From Massilia rubra (GTDB lineage Bacteria > Pseudomonadota > Gammaproteobacteria > Burkholderiales > Burkholderiaceae_D), in the NCBI RefSeq assembly GCF_011682065.1, contig NZ_VUYU01000027.1, forward strand, positions 1 to 64,000: a DNA stretch of 64,000 bases. The letters are read 5' to 3'. Position 1 is the first letter of the stretch, and each line of letters starts with the position of its first letter. This document shows, in pieces, positions 10,833-19,716 of this stretch. The position numbers and the translations under genes were made by a program. A model generated the notes under the pieces. That model ran no database searches and was not told the origin of the DNA. It saw nothing but the letters and a program-made list of their open reading frames with translations.

Positions 10833-11140
10833 GATGAATCTCCAAAGTGGGAAAGAAAACGGTCGAAGCAACGGTCGAAGCTGAGGATACGCTTGTCCGG
10901 GAAAACCGTAATGATACCAAAATCGGCTACCGACCTCGGACACCACCACCGGAACTTCCCGTCCCCGTCAAAAAAAGCCCGGGGCGATACGCGCGTATGC
11001 CGGATCGAACGCGAGTGTAGGCGCAGGTCGGCAATCTGTCAATTCGTATCATATATCTTATATAAGACACCTTATATAAAACACCTGCCTGCGGCGATTG
11101 CACTGGACTGGCAGGCCCGTTTGTGTTGAAATCCGGGTCT
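10833..11140. other. Divergent promoter region between mdh and gntR
   Basis: 308 bp separating two divergently transcribed genes. The part nearest gntR (11040-11085) is AT-rich and contains the repeated CTTATATAA element described separately; the rest shows no gene. A C-C-C-C-G / C-G-G-G-G stem with an A-rich loop near 10965-10980 is too weak to call a terminator. Confidence 0.6.
11056..11079. promoter_or_regulatory. Candidate operator of the GntR regulator
   Basis: A perfect 12-bp palindrome TCTTATATAAGA (11056-11067) is followed by a second, partial copy CTTATATAA at 11071-11079, in the divergent mdh-gntR promoter region. GntR-family regulators bind short dyads and commonly autoregulate from such sites. 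The same sequence is not present upstream of sdhC, gltA or acnA in this window. Confidence 0.5.
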
Positions 11141-11938
11141 ATGAATTCCCTTCCGACCCTTCCGATCCCGCATGGACCAGCTGCCAGCGGGAGCGGCGCT
11201 TCCGCCAGCACCCCGGGCGCCTCACCCACCTTCAGCCCCCTGTACCAGCAGATCAAGGCCCTGATCACCCAGGGCTTGCAGGCGGGCGAATGGAAACCCG
11301 GCGAGATGATTCCCAGCGAGGTCGAACTGGCCGGCCGCTTTAAGGTCAGCCAGGGCACGGTGCGCAAGGCGATCGACGAACTGGCCGCCGAAAACCTGCT
11401 GCTGCGGCGCCAGGGCAAGGGCACCTTTGTCGCCACCCACCACGAGGCGCGCGCGCATTTCCGCTTTTTGCGGCTGATGCCCGACGAAGGCGTGCCGCAT
11501 CAGCCCGACAACAAGATCATCGAAGTCAAGCGCATGCGCGCGCCGGCCGAAGTGGCGCGCCTGCTGGACTTGAAATCGGGCGACTCCGTAGTGTATATCA
11601 AGCGCGTGATGTCGTTCGACGGCACGCCGACAATTCTTGAAGAAATGTGGCTTCCCGGCCTCCTGTTCAAAGGACTGACCGCGGAACGCCTGGTCGAGTA
11701 CAAGGGGCCGATGTACGGCTTGTTCGAGTCCGAGTTCGGCACGCGCATGATCCGCGCCAGCGAAAAGATCCGCGCGCTCGGGGCCGACGCCGGCGCCGCC
11801 CAGTTCCTCGGGGTGGAGCCGGGCACGCCGCTGCTGTGCGCCGAGCGCGTCTCGTTCACCTACGGCGACAAGGCGGTAGAGCTGCGCCGCGGACTGTACC
11901 TGACCTCGCATCATCATTACCAGAATGACTTGTCATAG
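11141..11938 (+). CDS. GntR-family (HutC/UTRA subfamily) transcriptional regulator
   Basis: 265 residues. After a Pro/Ser-rich leader, residues ~32-100 are the winged helix-turn-helix (PLYQQIKALITQGL, W-K-P-G-E-M-I-P-S-E-V-E-L-A, V-S-Q-G-T-V-R-K-A-I-D-E-L, R-R-Q-G-K-G-T-F-V). Residues ~110-260 are a UTRA effector domain (R-L-L-D-L-K-S-G-D-S-V-V-Y-I-K-R, a family-typical E-E-M-W-L-P, and R-L-V-E-Y-K-G-P-M-Y). It stands between mdh (divergent) and the sdh operon (261 bp downstream), so it most likely responds to a carboxylate or amino-acid signal and controls TCA genes; this is inference from position. GTG at 11123 is an alternative start. Confidence 0.88.
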   Translation: MNSLPTLPIPHGPAASGSGASASTPGASPTFSPLYQQIKALITQGLQAGEWKPGEMIPSEVELAGRFKVSQGTVRKAIDELAAENLLLRRQGKGTFVATHHEARAHFRFLRLMPDEGVPHQPDNKIIEVKRMRAPAEVARLLDLKSGDSVVYIKRVMSFDGTPTILEEMWLPGLLFKGLTAERLVEYKGPMYGLFESEFGTRMIRASEKIRALGADAGAAQFLGVEPGTPLLCAERVSFTYGDKAVELRRGLYLTSHHHYQNDLS

Positions 11939-11960
11939 CGGCCAGAATGACTTGTCGTAG
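11920..11960 (+). repeat. Tandem 22-bp duplication over the gntR stop codon
   Basis: The 19-mer CCAGAATGACTTGTCATAG (11920-11938), which holds the last codons and stop of gntR, recurs at 11942-11960 with a single A-to-G change. The second copy is non-coding. It looks like a recent slippage or tandem duplication. Confidence 0.85.
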
Positions 11961-12199
11961 TTTCAAGACCAGTGTTGCCGAACCGCGCTTGACCCTCGAT
12001 TAAGGCGGGCGCAGTGTGACGGTGCAGTGCACAAAACGGCCGTTCCGTTTAAAATGCATTGATCATAAGAAAGTAGCGAGCGTCGTTCCATATTGTTGCC
12101 GAACTTGCAAAGCGCAAGAGGAATATTGGTGCATTTCGGCAAAATGGGCGAAAATTGCGGGTTATTTACAATTTAGTTAGTCAAAGGGGAGGTACTGCC

Positions 12200-12622
12200 A
12201 TGTCCGAAGCCGTGAAGGAAGTTCCAAAAAAAGAACGGCCCGAGATCCGTAACATCCATGTTACCGATTTAATGAACTACATAATGACGCCAGGCGCCTG
12301 GGTCTCGATTCTGCACCGCGTCAGCGGCGCGGCGATCTTCCTGATGCTGCCGTTCCTGCTGTACCTGTTCCAGCATAGCGTGCAGTCGGAAATGTCGTTC
12401 GACTATTTCAAGGGCATCCTCGCGCATCCCCTGGCCAAGCTGGTCCTGCTGGGCCTGATCTGGGCCTATATGCACCACTTCTGCGCCGGCTTTCGCCACC
12501 TGTTCATGGATATGCACATTGGCATCGAGAAAGATTCCTCGCGCAATAGCGCTGTCAGCGTGCTCGTTGTCAGCCTGATCCTGACCGCACTGGCTGGTCT
12601 CAAACTGTTTGGAGTGTTTTGA
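12200..12622 (+). CDS. sdhC: Succinate dehydrogenase cytochrome b556 subunit
   Basis: 140 residues with three membrane helices (around residues 40-62, 83-103 and 119-138). Membrane anchor of complex II: binds haem b and ubiquinone with SdhD. Seen: the family motif S-I-L-H-R-V-S-G-A in helix 1 and the second-helix M-H-H-F-C-A-G-F-R-H-L-F-M-D, which supplies the axial haem histidine. A strong GGGGAGG ribosome-binding site precedes the ATG at 12200, so the upstream in-frame start is not used. The stop overlaps the sdhD start (TGATG), showing translational coupling in the sdhCDAB operon. A 261-bp leader after gntR carries the promoter. Confidence 0.95.
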   Translation: MSEAVKEVPKKERPEIRNIHVTDLMNYIMTPGAWVSILHRVSGAAIFLMLPFLLYLFQHSVQSEMSFDYFKGILAHPLAKLVLLGLIWAYMHHFCAGFRHLFMDMHIGIEKDSSRNSAVSVLVVSLILTALAGLKLFGVF

Positions 12623-12987
12623 TGGCAAAGAATAACGTCGGACCCAAGCGCCTCGTCGTCGGCGCCCACTACGGCCTGCGGGACTGGATGGCCCAGCGCC
12701 TGACCGCGGTGGTGATGGCGGTGTACACCTTCACCCTGCTGATCTCTTTTTTGACCGGCAATAACTTCACCTACGAAGGCTGGTCCCACCTGTTCTCGCA
12801 ACAGTGGTTCAAGCTGTTTTCCCTGGTGACCTTCGCCGGCCTGTACTACCACGCCTGGGTCGGCATGCGCGACATCTGGATGGATTACATCAAACCGGTC
12901 GGCGTGCGCCTGACCCTGCAAGCGCTCACCATCCTGTGGCTGATCGGCTGCGCAGCCTGGACCGTACAAATTCTCTGGAGCGTTTAA
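12622..12987 (+). CDS. sdhD: Succinate dehydrogenase hydrophobic membrane anchor
   Basis: 121 residues with three membrane helices. Second anchor of complex II, forming the quinone pocket and sharing the haem b. Seen: [19 protein letters not shown] in the N-terminal part, the typical start of SdhD, and [16 protein letters not shown] in helix 2, where the histidine is the expected haem ligand and the R-D...D-Y pair lies near the quinone site. The ATG overlaps the sdhC stop; GGAG at 12611 is the ribosome-binding site. sdhA follows after 2 bp. Confidence 0.94.
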   Translation: MAKNNVGPKRLVVGAHYGLRDWMAQRLTAVVMAVYTFTLLISFLTGNNFTYEGWSHLFSQQWFKLFSLVTFAGLYYHAWVGMRDIWMDYIKPVGVRLTLQALTILWLIGCAAWTVQILWSV

Positions 12988-12989
12988 TC

Positions 12990-14768
12990 GTGGCAGCAAT
13001 CAAAAAAGCACTTCCTACCCGCCGCTTCGACGCGGTCATCATCGGCGCGGGCGGCTCCGGCATGCGCGCATCCCTGCAACTGGCAGAAGCCGGCCTGAAC
13101 GTGGCCGTGCTGTCGAAAGTCTTCCCGACCCGCTCGCACACCGTGGCGGCCCAGGGCGGCATCGGCGCGTCCCTCGGCAATATGTCGGAAGACGACTGGT
13201 ACTGGCATATGTTCGACACCGTCAAGGGTGGCGACTACCTGGGCGACCAGGATGCGATCGAATTCATGTGCCGCGAAGCACCGAAGGTCGTCTACGAGCT
13301 GGAACACTTCGGCATGCCGTTCGACCGTAATCCGGATGGCACGATTTACCAGCGTCCCTTCGGCGGCCACACCGCCAACTTCGGCGAAAAGCCGGTCCAG
13401 CGCGCTTGCGCCGCGGCCGACCGTACCGGCCACGCACTGCTGCACACCTTGTACCAGCGCAACGTCCGTGCGCGCACCCACTTTTTCGTCGAATGGATGG
13501 CGATCGACATCATCCGTGACGCCGACGGCGACTGCGTCGGCGTGGTAGCGCTCGAAATGGAAACCGGCGAATGCATGATCCTGGAAGCGAAGACCACCAT
13601 CTTCGCCACCGGCGGGGCAGGGCGCATCTTCGCCGCCTCGACCAACGCCTTCATTAACACCGGCGACGGCATGGGCATGGCGGCGCGCGCCGGCCTGCCG
13701 CTGCAAGACATGGAATTCTGGCAGTTCCACCCGACCGGCGTGTCCGGCGCGGGCGTGTTGATCACCGAAGGCGTGCGCGGCGAAGGCGGCATCCTGATCA
13801 ACAGCAATGGCGAACGCTTCATGGAGCGCTATGCGCCGACCCTGAAAGACCTGGCGCCGCGCGACTTCGTGTCGCGCTCGATGGACCAGGAAATCAAGGA
13901 AGGCCGCGGCTGCGGTCCGAACAAGGACCACGTGCTGCTCGACCTGCGCCACATCGGCGCCGACACCATCGCCAAGCGCCTGCCGTCGATTCTCGAAATC
14001 GGCCACAAGTTCGCCAACGTCGACGCCACCAAGGAACCGATCCCGGTGGTGCCGACGATTCACTACCAGATGGGCGGCATTCCGACCAACATCCACGGCC
14101 AGGTGGTCGCGCCAAAAGACGGCAATCCGGTGGCGGTGGTGGGCGGCCTGTACGCGATCGGCGAATGCGCCTGCGTCTCGGTGCACGGCGCCAATCGCCT
14201 CGGCACCAACTCGCTGCTCGACTTGCTGGTGTTCGGCCGCGCGGCCGGCAACCACGTGGTGGCATCGAACCTGAAGCAAAAGGAAAACAAGCCTTTGCCG
14301 AAAGACGCGGCCGACTTCGCGCTCGACCGCATGAACCGCCTGGAAACCTCGACCGGTTCCGAGCGCGTGCAGGGCGTGGCCAACGACATCCGTTCGACCA
14401 TGCAGAAATACTGCGGCGTGTTCCGCACCGACGAGCTGCTCACCCAGGGCTACAAGGAAATCATGGTGCTCGACGAGCGTCGCAAGCATGTTTCGTTCAA
14501 AGACAAGTCGATGGTGTTCAACACCGCCCGGGTCGAAGCGCTGGAACTCGATAACCTCATTGAAACGGCCAAGGCGACCATCACATCGGCAGTGGCACGC
14601 AAGGAATCGCGCGGCGCGCACGCCCACAGCGACTACCCGGCGCGCGACGACGAGGTCTGGATGAAGCACACCTTGTTCTATTCCGAAGGCAACCGCCTCG
14701 AGTACAAGCCTGTGATCACCAAGCCGCTCACGGTCGACACCTTCAAGCCGAAACCACGTACTTTCTAA
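12990..14768 (+). CDS. sdhA: Succinate dehydrogenase flavoprotein subunit
   Basis: 592 residues. Oxidises succinate to fumarate on covalently bound FAD at the inner face of the membrane. Seen: dinucleotide-binding G-A-G-G-S-G-M-R-A near residue 20; [11 protein letters not shown], whose histidine is the covalent FAD attachment site; F-H-P-T-G substrate loop; the R-G-E-G-G-I-L-I-N region with catalytic arginine; [14 protein letters not shown] near the FAD; and C-terminal Y-K-P-V. The GTG at 12990 is chosen because GGAG lies 11 bases upstream, it leaves 2 bp after sdhD, and the protein then has the family-standard N-terminus; the open frame extends back into sdhD but that part is not coding. Confidence 0.97.
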   Translation: MAAIKKALPTRRFDAVIIGAGGSGMRASLQLAEAGLNVAVLSKVFPTRSHTVAAQGGIGASLGNMSEDDWYWHMFDTVKGGDYLGDQDAIEFMCREAPKVVYELEHFGMPFDRNPDGTIYQRPFGGHTANFGEKPVQRACAAADRTGHALLHTLYQRNVRARTHFFVEWMAIDIIRDADGDCVGVVALEMETGECMILEAKTTIFATGGAGRIFAASTNAFINTGDGMGMAARAGLPLQDMEFWQFHPTGVSGAGVLITEGVRGEGGILINSNGERFMERYAPTLKDLAPRDFVSRSMDQEIKEGRGCGPNKDHVLLDLRHIGADTIAKRLPSILEIGHKFANVDATKEPIPVVPTIHYQMGGIPTNIHGQVVAPKDGNPVAVVGGLYAIGECACVSVHGANRLGTNSLLDLLVFGRAAGNHVVASNLKQKENKPLPKDAADFALDRMNRLETSTGSERVQGVANDIRSTMQKYCGVFRTDELLTQGYKEIMVLDERRKHVSFKDKSMVFNTARVEALELDNLIETAKATITSAVARKESRGAHAHSDYPARDDEVWMKHTLFYSEGNRLEYKPVITKPLTVDTFKPKPRTF

Positions 14769-14777
14769 GGTCAGAAC

Positions 14778-15488
14778 ATGACACGCACCGTAAAACTGAA
14801 AATCTACCGCTACGATCCCGACCAGGACGCCAAGCCGTACATGCAAGACGTGACAGTCGAACTGCAAGACACCGACAAGATGCTGCTCGACGCCCTGCAG
14901 CGCATCAAGTCCGATGTGGACGATACCCTGAGCCTGCGCCGCTCCTGCCGTGAAGGCGTGTGCGGTTCGGACGCGATGAACATCAACGGCAAGAACGGCC
15001 TGGCTTGCACCACCAACCTGAACGAGCTGACCCAGCCGATCGTGCTGCGTCCGCTGGCCGGCCTGCCCGTCATCCGCGACTTGATCGTCGACATGACGCA
15101 ATTTTTCAAGCAGTACGATTCGATCAAGCCGTACCTGGTCAACGATTCGATCCCGCCTGAAAAAGAGCGCCTGCAAACGCCGACCGAACGCGAAGAACTC
15201 GACGGCCTGTACGAGTGCATCCTGTGCGCTTGCTGCTCGACCTCGTGCCCCTCGTTCTGGTGGAATCCGGACAAGTTCGTCGGTCCCGCCGGCCTGCTGC
15301 AAGCCTACCGCTTCATCGCCGACAGCCGCGACGAAGACACCGGCGCGCGCCTGGACAACCTGGAAGACCCGTACCGCCTGTTCCGTTGCCACTCGATCAT
15401 GAACTGCGTCGACGTCTGCCCTAAAGGCTTGAACCCGAACAAAGCGATCGGCAAGATCAAGGAATTGATGGTTCGCCGCGCTGTGTAA
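14778..15488 (+). CDS. sdhB: Succinate dehydrogenase iron-sulfur subunit
   Basis: 236 residues. Carries electrons from SdhA flavin to quinone through three Fe-S clusters. N-terminal plant-ferredoxin-like domain with the [2Fe-2S] ligands S-C-R-E-G-V-C-G-S and L-A-C-T-T-N; C-terminal ferredoxin-like domain with C-I-L-C-A-C-C-S-T-S-C-P (the [4Fe-4S] and [3Fe-4S] ligands) and C-H-S-I-M-N-C-V-D-V-C-P-K-G. All cysteines are present. It starts 9 bp after sdhA. The ~190 bp after its stop contain GC-rich inverted repeats (for example GCGGGCGCG at 15510 with CGCGCCCGC near 15542) before sdhE, which may reduce read-through. Confidence 0.97.
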   Translation: MTRTVKLKIYRYDPDQDAKPYMQDVTVELQDTDKMLLDALQRIKSDVDDTLSLRRSCREGVCGSDAMNINGKNGLACTTNLNELTQPIVLRPLAGLPVIRDLIVDMTQFFKQYDSIKPYLVNDSIPPEKERLQTPTEREELDGLYECILCACCSTSCPSFWWNPDKFVGPAGLLQAYRFIADSRDEDTGARLDNLEDPYRLFRCHSIMNCVDVCPKGLNPNKAIGKIKELMVRRAV

Positions 15489-15675
15489 AGCAACGCTGCA
15501 AAAACGCATGGCGGGCGCGGCGCGGGCATGTTTTCCGGCGTCGCGCCCGCTTGCCATCGGGCATGCTTTGCATGCTGCCCGGTATGGTGGCGGCAAGTTA
15601 GCAATACAGTAAAAGTACCGTACTGCCGAAACCCGGCATGCGGAGTATAGTGTTGACCCAACGACGGACTCTAGA

Positions 15676-15942
15676 GTGAATACGCACCAATCCGACCCGG
15701 CCAACCGCTCGCGACTGCGCTGGCGCAGCCGCCGGGGTTTGCTCGAAAACGACCTGATCCTCACGCGCTTCCTTGACGCGCATGAAGACGGGTTGACCGA
15801 TGAAGAAGTCGACGCGCTGACCCGGCTGCTCGATCTGGCGGACAATCCGCTGATGGACCTGATCCTGGGGCGCAAAGAGCCCGAAGGTGAAGTCGACTTG
15901 CCGCATGTGCGCGCCTTGCTGGAGCGCCTGCGACAAGCCTGA
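15676..15942 (+). CDS. sdhE: FAD assembly factor SdhE (CptB)
   Basis: 88 residues, GTG start. Small five-helix protein that promotes covalent attachment of FAD to SdhA. The hallmark R-G-x-x-E-x-D motif is visible as S-R-R-G-L-L-E-N-D-L-I-L, followed by F-L-D-A-H-E-D-G-L-T-D-E-E-V-D-A-L-T-R-L-L-D-L-A-D-N-P-L-M-D, typical of the family (x-L-L-x-x-x-D-x-x-L-x-x-W). Position between sdhB and gltA is the standard beta-proteobacterial arrangement. Confidence 0.93.
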   Translation: MNTHQSDPANRSRLRWRSRRGLLENDLILTRFLDAHEDGLTDEEVDALTRLLDLADNPLMDLILGRKEPEGEVDLPHVRALLERLRQA

Positions 15943-16010
15943 ACGTGGCGACAGCCCGACGAGTTTAGTCATTTTATTTTGTAGACCTCACCTCCCAAGA
16001 AGGAAGTGCC

Positions 16011-17312
16011 ATGAACATCTCTGATACCAAAGCCACCCTGTCGTTTTCCGATGGCAGTACTCCCATCGACATGCCGATTTACAAGGGCACCGTCGGCCCG
16101 GACGTCATCGACATCCGCAAGCTGTACGCCCAGACCGGCAAATTCACGTACGACCCGGGCTTCATGTCGACCGCCGCCTGCAACTCGAGCATCACCTACA
16201 TCGATGGCGACAAGGGCGAACTGCTGTACCGCGGTTACCCGATCGAGCAACTGGCCGTCAATTGCGACTTCCTGGAAACCTGCTACCTGCTGCTGAACGG
16301 CGAACTGCCGAACAAAGAACAAAACCAGATCTTCAGCGACACCGTCACCAAGCACACCATGGTGCACGAGCAGATGCAATTCTTCTTCCGCGGCTTCCGC
16401 CGTGACGCGCACCCGATGTCGGTGCTGGTGGGAACTGTCGGCGCGCTGGCCTCGTTCTACCACGACTCGCTCGACATCAACGATCCGCATCACCGCGAAG
16501 TATCGGCCATCCGCCTGATCGCCAAGATGCCGACCCTGGTCGCCATGTCGTACAAATACTCGATCGGCCAGCCGTTCGTGTACCCACGCAACGACCTGTC
16601 GTACAGCGCCAACTTCATGCGCATGATGTTCGGCAATCCGTGCGAAGAATACGTTGTCAACGAAGTGCTGGTGCGCGCGCTCGACCGCATCTTGATCCTG
16701 CACGCCGATCACGAGCAGAACGCGTCGACCTCGACCGTTCGCCTGGCCGGTTCCTCGGGCGCCAACCCGTTCGCCTGTATCGCCGCCGGCATCGCCTGCC
16801 TGTGGGGTCCTGCGCACGGTGGTGCGAACGAAGCCGCCCTGAACATGCTGAAAGAAATCGGCAGCGTCGAGAACATTCCTGCTTTCATCGAAAAAGTGAA
16901 AGACAAGAACTCCGGCGTCAAGCTGATGGGCTTCGGTCACCGCGTGTACAAGAACTTCGACCCGCGCGCCAAGCTGATGCGTGAAACCTGCCACGAAGTG
17001 CTGCAAGAACTCGGCCTGCAGGACGATCCGCTGTTCAAGCTGGCCATGGCGCTGGAAAAAATTGCGCTGGAAGACGAATACTTCGTATCGCGCAAGCTGT
17101 ACCCGAACGTCGACTTCTACTCGGGCATCGTGCAATCGGCGCTGGGCATTCCGGTATCGCTGTTCACGGGTATTTTCGCGATGGCGCGCACGATCGGCTG
17201 GATCGCCCAGTGGAACGAGATGATTTCCGATCCAGAACAGAAGATCGGCCGTCCACGCCAACTGTTCGTTGGCTCGCCGACCCGCGACGTGCCGGCAATC
17301 GACAAGCGCTGA
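16011..17312 (+). CDS. gltA: Citrate synthase (type I, hexameric)
   Basis: 433 residues. Condenses acetyl-CoA with oxaloacetate to citrate. Catalytic residues are visible: [10 protein letters not shown] (first His region), [14 protein letters not shown] (second His and substrate Arg), and the aspartate in [11 protein letters not shown]. The N-terminal ~50-residue beta domain ([20 protein letters not shown]) marks the Gram-negative NADH-sensitive hexameric type. AAGAAGGAAG before the ATG serves as ribosome-binding site. It ends the gntR-sdh-gltA block; a terminator lies 20 bp past the stop. Confidence 0.97.
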   Translation: MNISDTKATLSFSDGSTPIDMPIYKGTVGPDVIDIRKLYAQTGKFTYDPGFMSTAACNSSITYIDGDKGELLYRGYPIEQLAVNCDFLETCYLLLNGELPNKEQNQIFSDTVTKHTMVHEQMQFFFRGFRRDAHPMSVLVGTVGALASFYHDSLDINDPHHREVSAIRLIAKMPTLVAMSYKYSIGQPFVYPRNDLSYSANFMRMMFGNPCEEYVVNEVLVRALDRILILHADHEQNASTSTVRLAGSSGANPFACIAAGIACLWGPAHGGANEAALNMLKEIGSVENIPAFIEKVKDKNSGVKLMGFGHRVYKNFDPRAKLMRETCHEVLQELGLQDDPLFKLAMALEKIALEDEYFVSRKLYPNVDFYSGIVQSALGIPVSLFTGIFAMARTIGWIAQWNEMISDPEQKIGRPRQLFVGSPTRDVPAIDKR

Positions 17313-17331
17313 TCAACGCGTTTCTCCATTG

Positions 17332-17358
17332 AAAAAGCGAGCCTCGGCTCGCTTTTTT
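17332..17358. terminator. Bidirectional rho-independent terminator (gltA and the convergent secreted-protein gene)
   Basis: GCGAGCC / GGCTCGC stem with a 2-nt loop, preceded by AAAAA and followed by TTTTTT, between two convergent genes. Confidence 0.9.
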
Positions 17359-17376
17359 ATTACACTGCCGGATCGA

Positions 17377-18771
17377 TCACTGGCCCGGCGGCAGTTCGAC
17401 CAGGCTGGCCTTGACGCTGGCCGCGCCACCTGGCGGTTTCTGGGCTTCGTAGAAAGCGGTCGCCTTGTCTGGCCAGACCACGATTTCGCTCTCGCCATTG
17501 CCCAGGAATTTTGTGGCCTTTTGGAGCGTCGAGCCGATCTGGATTGACATGTTCATCTTGACGCCACCGGTCGCTTCGACCGAGAACTTGTAGCGATAAC
17601 CTGCTTTCGGCGCCGCATAGGTGGCCCGTCCCAGTCCCCGATTCGAGTAGTTTCGTTGAATCATGGTGTAGGACGTCGTCTGCGATGGCCAGCGCAGCGA
17701 CTGGGTGAAGGTGTCGTAGACGCCATACGCGCCGACCCCCTGGATGGGAAGCCAGTCGCCACGCAGCGAGAGCAGGTTGACCTGCGTTGGCGCTACCCGT
17801 GGCACGCCATTGCCAGCGATATGGCCGCTGTGCGAGGCCACCTGGCGCAAGCCTTTGCGCACCAGGTTGAGCTGGTCGGCTGGCGACGAGCCCCACGGAG
17901 CGTCAATTTCCACGTAGATGGCAAACGGCGTGTTGTAGTTGCGGTCAACGACATAGGCGCCGTATTTCATGAGCGTTTTGGCCACCTTCAGCAGCCTGGC
18001 GTCGGTGATTTTGCTCAGGTCGAAATTGGCGGGTAACATCATGAGCGCGCCTTCGGGGATCATGCCGGTATTCGGCTTGTCGGCCAGGGTGGTGTCGGCT
18101 GCGGTCGCCGGATAGATGTAGTTGCCGGGCGCGCGCGCCAAGCCCGTGAAATCGAGCGACATCGACAGGGCATGCTCGAACAGCGCCTTGCCGTCGGTCG
18201 CTTCGGCGATGCGGATCATGCCACCGGTCGGCGCCGGCCCGGCCGCGCGCGCGCCCTGGTAATAGTGGGCCGGATCGCCCCAGCCCGTGCCGTTCAGGGG
18301 CGTCCACGACACCCGGGTCGCGGTCCATTTACCGGCGGCGTTTTTCTTCAGGTTGGAAAACGAATAGATCCGGTTCAAGCCCGCGTCGACGATGTCGGCA
18401 TGGCCATCATCGCTGGACGAGGCCGCGGTGGCGGCTGGCCAATGGGGAATCGTGTAGGTCGGCGTGCGCATCTCGGTGTCGGTATCGAGCACCCCGGTCG
18501 CGTTTCCGGCCGGATAAACCAGCATGGCCGGATCGCTCGCTTTGGCTTCGAAAATGCCGGACGAATAGGCCCCGCCCTGGATGATGGGATTCCAGCTGGT
18601 CGCCGGAATTTCCCAGCTGCCAAGGACTGGATTGACGGGATAGGAATTCCACAGCGAATCGGCGGCGAACGGCTTTTGGTAGGTACCGAAGGCCGGCGCC
18701 GGCGTGGTTTGTGCCTGGGCCTGCGACAGGGAAGCCAGCGCCAGTGTTCCAACAGCTAAAAGTTGTTTCAT
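17377..18771 (-). CDS. Secreted protein of unknown function
   Basis: 464 residues. Residues 1-20 are a signal peptide (MKQLLAVGTLALASLSQAQA). The mature protein starts with F-A-A-D-S-L-W-N-S-Y-P-V-N-P, a motif I associate with a group of secreted bacterial proteins lacking a defined activity. Other notable segments are D-D-G-H-A-D-I-V-D-A-G-L-N-R-I-Y-S-F (about 122-140), W-T-P-L-N-G-T-G-W-G-D-P, the central G-G-M-I-R-I-A-E and P-E-G-A-L-M-M-L-P, and a C-terminal beta-rich region (about 370-464) that could be a carbohydrate-binding-like module. No catalytic motif is certain. The start at 18771 has AAGGA upstream; it shares a terminator with gltA. It appears monocistronic, with a long AT-rich leader. 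Confidence 0.65.
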   Translation of the reverse strand: MKQLLAVGTLALASLSQAQAQTTPAPAFGTYQKPFAADSLWNSYPVNPVLGSWEIPATSWNPIIQGGAYSSGIFEAKASDPAMLVYPAGNATGVLDTDTEMRTPTYTIPHWPAATAASSSDDGHADIVDAGLNRIYSFSNLKKNAAGKWTATRVSWTPLNGTGWGDPAHYYQGARAAGPAPTGGMIRIAEATDGKALFEHALSMSLDFTGLARAPGNYIYPATAADTTLADKPNTGMIPEGALMMLPANFDLSKITDARLLKVAKTLMKYGAYVVDRNYNTPFAIYVEIDAPWGSSPADQLNLVRKGLRQVASHSGHIAGNGVPRVAPTQVNLLSLRGDWLPIQGVGAYGVYDTFTQSLRWPSQTTSYTMIQRNYSNRGLGRATYAAPKAGYRYKFSVEATGGVKMNMSIQIGSTLQKATKFLGNGESEIVVWPDKATAFYEAQKPPGGAASVKASLVELPPGQ

Positions 18772-19195
18772 CTGCAAAGTCCTTGAATGGATACTGCCCT
18801 GTGTGCGGGCGGCAAATGGAGCGTTGATACTGCAAAAGGAAAGTCGTCGCTTGTCGCTGATATTGATATCAGCTGATTAAACAGTACCACAGTATGTCGA
18901 TTATGAAATCGATTGCACGGCCAGTTTTCATAAAAATAGAAAATATCCAAAATCTATCCAATATTCATATGGGCTATTAATCCATTGATTCTCTTTTGCT
19001 CACAGCGTAAGAAAATCTAATACAGATAACGAACTCGCAATTCATAATGTTCCGGGTTAATAATAGATGTTTTCCCGCCAAGCCGCGACGTGGACACACG
19101 CGTGGGGACCCGCCTGTGCCATCGCGCTCGCCGGCGTTATGGTGGACGTGTACAATCGCAGATCGTCCCGTCCACCATGTCCATGGAAAGTCAGA
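18772..19195. other. AT-rich divergent intergenic region
   Basis: 424 bp between a minus-strand secreted-protein gene and a plus-strand lipoprotein gene; no gene seen. Positions 18830-19065 are strongly AT-rich, unlike the flanks. Close to the lipoprotein gene, GGTGGAC (19141-19147) and GTCCACC (19170-19176) form an inverted repeat around a TACAAT (19151) that could be its -10 element. Confidence 0.5.
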
Positions 19196-19693
19196 ATGAA
19201 GAAAACCCTGCTGGCCTGCTTCTTGTTCATCGTCAGCCTGGGTGCGTGCGCGCAAGCGTCCGACCCGGCGGCGCCTTATACGAAGCAAATCAACGCCTTC
19301 ATCGATGAATGGCACGACGATGCGGCGCACGCGCGGCCGGCCTATTTCGACAAGATGGCGGAACATGGCGTGTATATCGGCACGGACAAGACCGAACTGT
19401 GGAACCGCGAACAATTCAGGACGTGGGCCAGGCGTTTCTTCGACAAGGGATCGGCCTGGTCGTTCAAGGCGACCAGGCGCAATGTGTATATGTCGGCGGA
19501 CAAGAAGTTTATCTGGTTCGACGAACTGCTCGATACCCAGATGGGTGTCTGCCAGGCCAGCGGCGTGATACACAAGACGGACAAAGGATTCGAGATCGCG
19601 CATTATCAGCTGTCGATCGCCGTTCCCAATCCGGTGGCCGGCCAGGTGACCAAGACGATCAAGGAGTTTGAAGCCGCTCCGGCTGCGAAATAA
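19196..19693 (+). CDS. SnoaL/NTF2-like lipoprotein
   Basis: 165 residues. Signal peptide with a lipobox L-G-A-C (Cys18), so an envelope lipoprotein is predicted. The mature part (about 28-155) has the cone-shaped SnoaL/NTF2-like pattern: [45 protein letters not shown], and paired strands ending [15 protein letters not shown]. Such domains bind or isomerise small molecules; no substrate can be named. The ATG at 19196 has GGAAAG before it; an earlier in-frame ATG at 19067 would bury the signal peptide and is rejected. gluQ follows after 23 bp. Confidence 0.75.
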   Translation: MKKTLLACFLFIVSLGACAQASDPAAPYTKQINAFIDEWHDDAAHARPAYFDKMAEHGVYIGTDKTELWNREQFRTWARRFFDKGSAWSFKATRRNVYMSADKKFIWFDELLDTQMGVCQASGVIHKTDKGFEIAHYQLSIAVPNPVAGQVTKTIKEFEAAPAAK

Positions 19694-19716
19694 ACGACTG
19701 CGAGCGAGAAACGCAC

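Noticed and set aside
10965-10985. CCCCG / CGGGG stem with an A-rich loop upstream of mdh
   Set aside because: Only 5 bp, with the A-run in the loop rather than after the stem; not a terminator.
12984-15875. A 963-codon open frame on the minus strand opposite sdhA and sdhB
   Set aside because: Antisense shadow of well-identified genes, spanning two of them, with no domain similarity.
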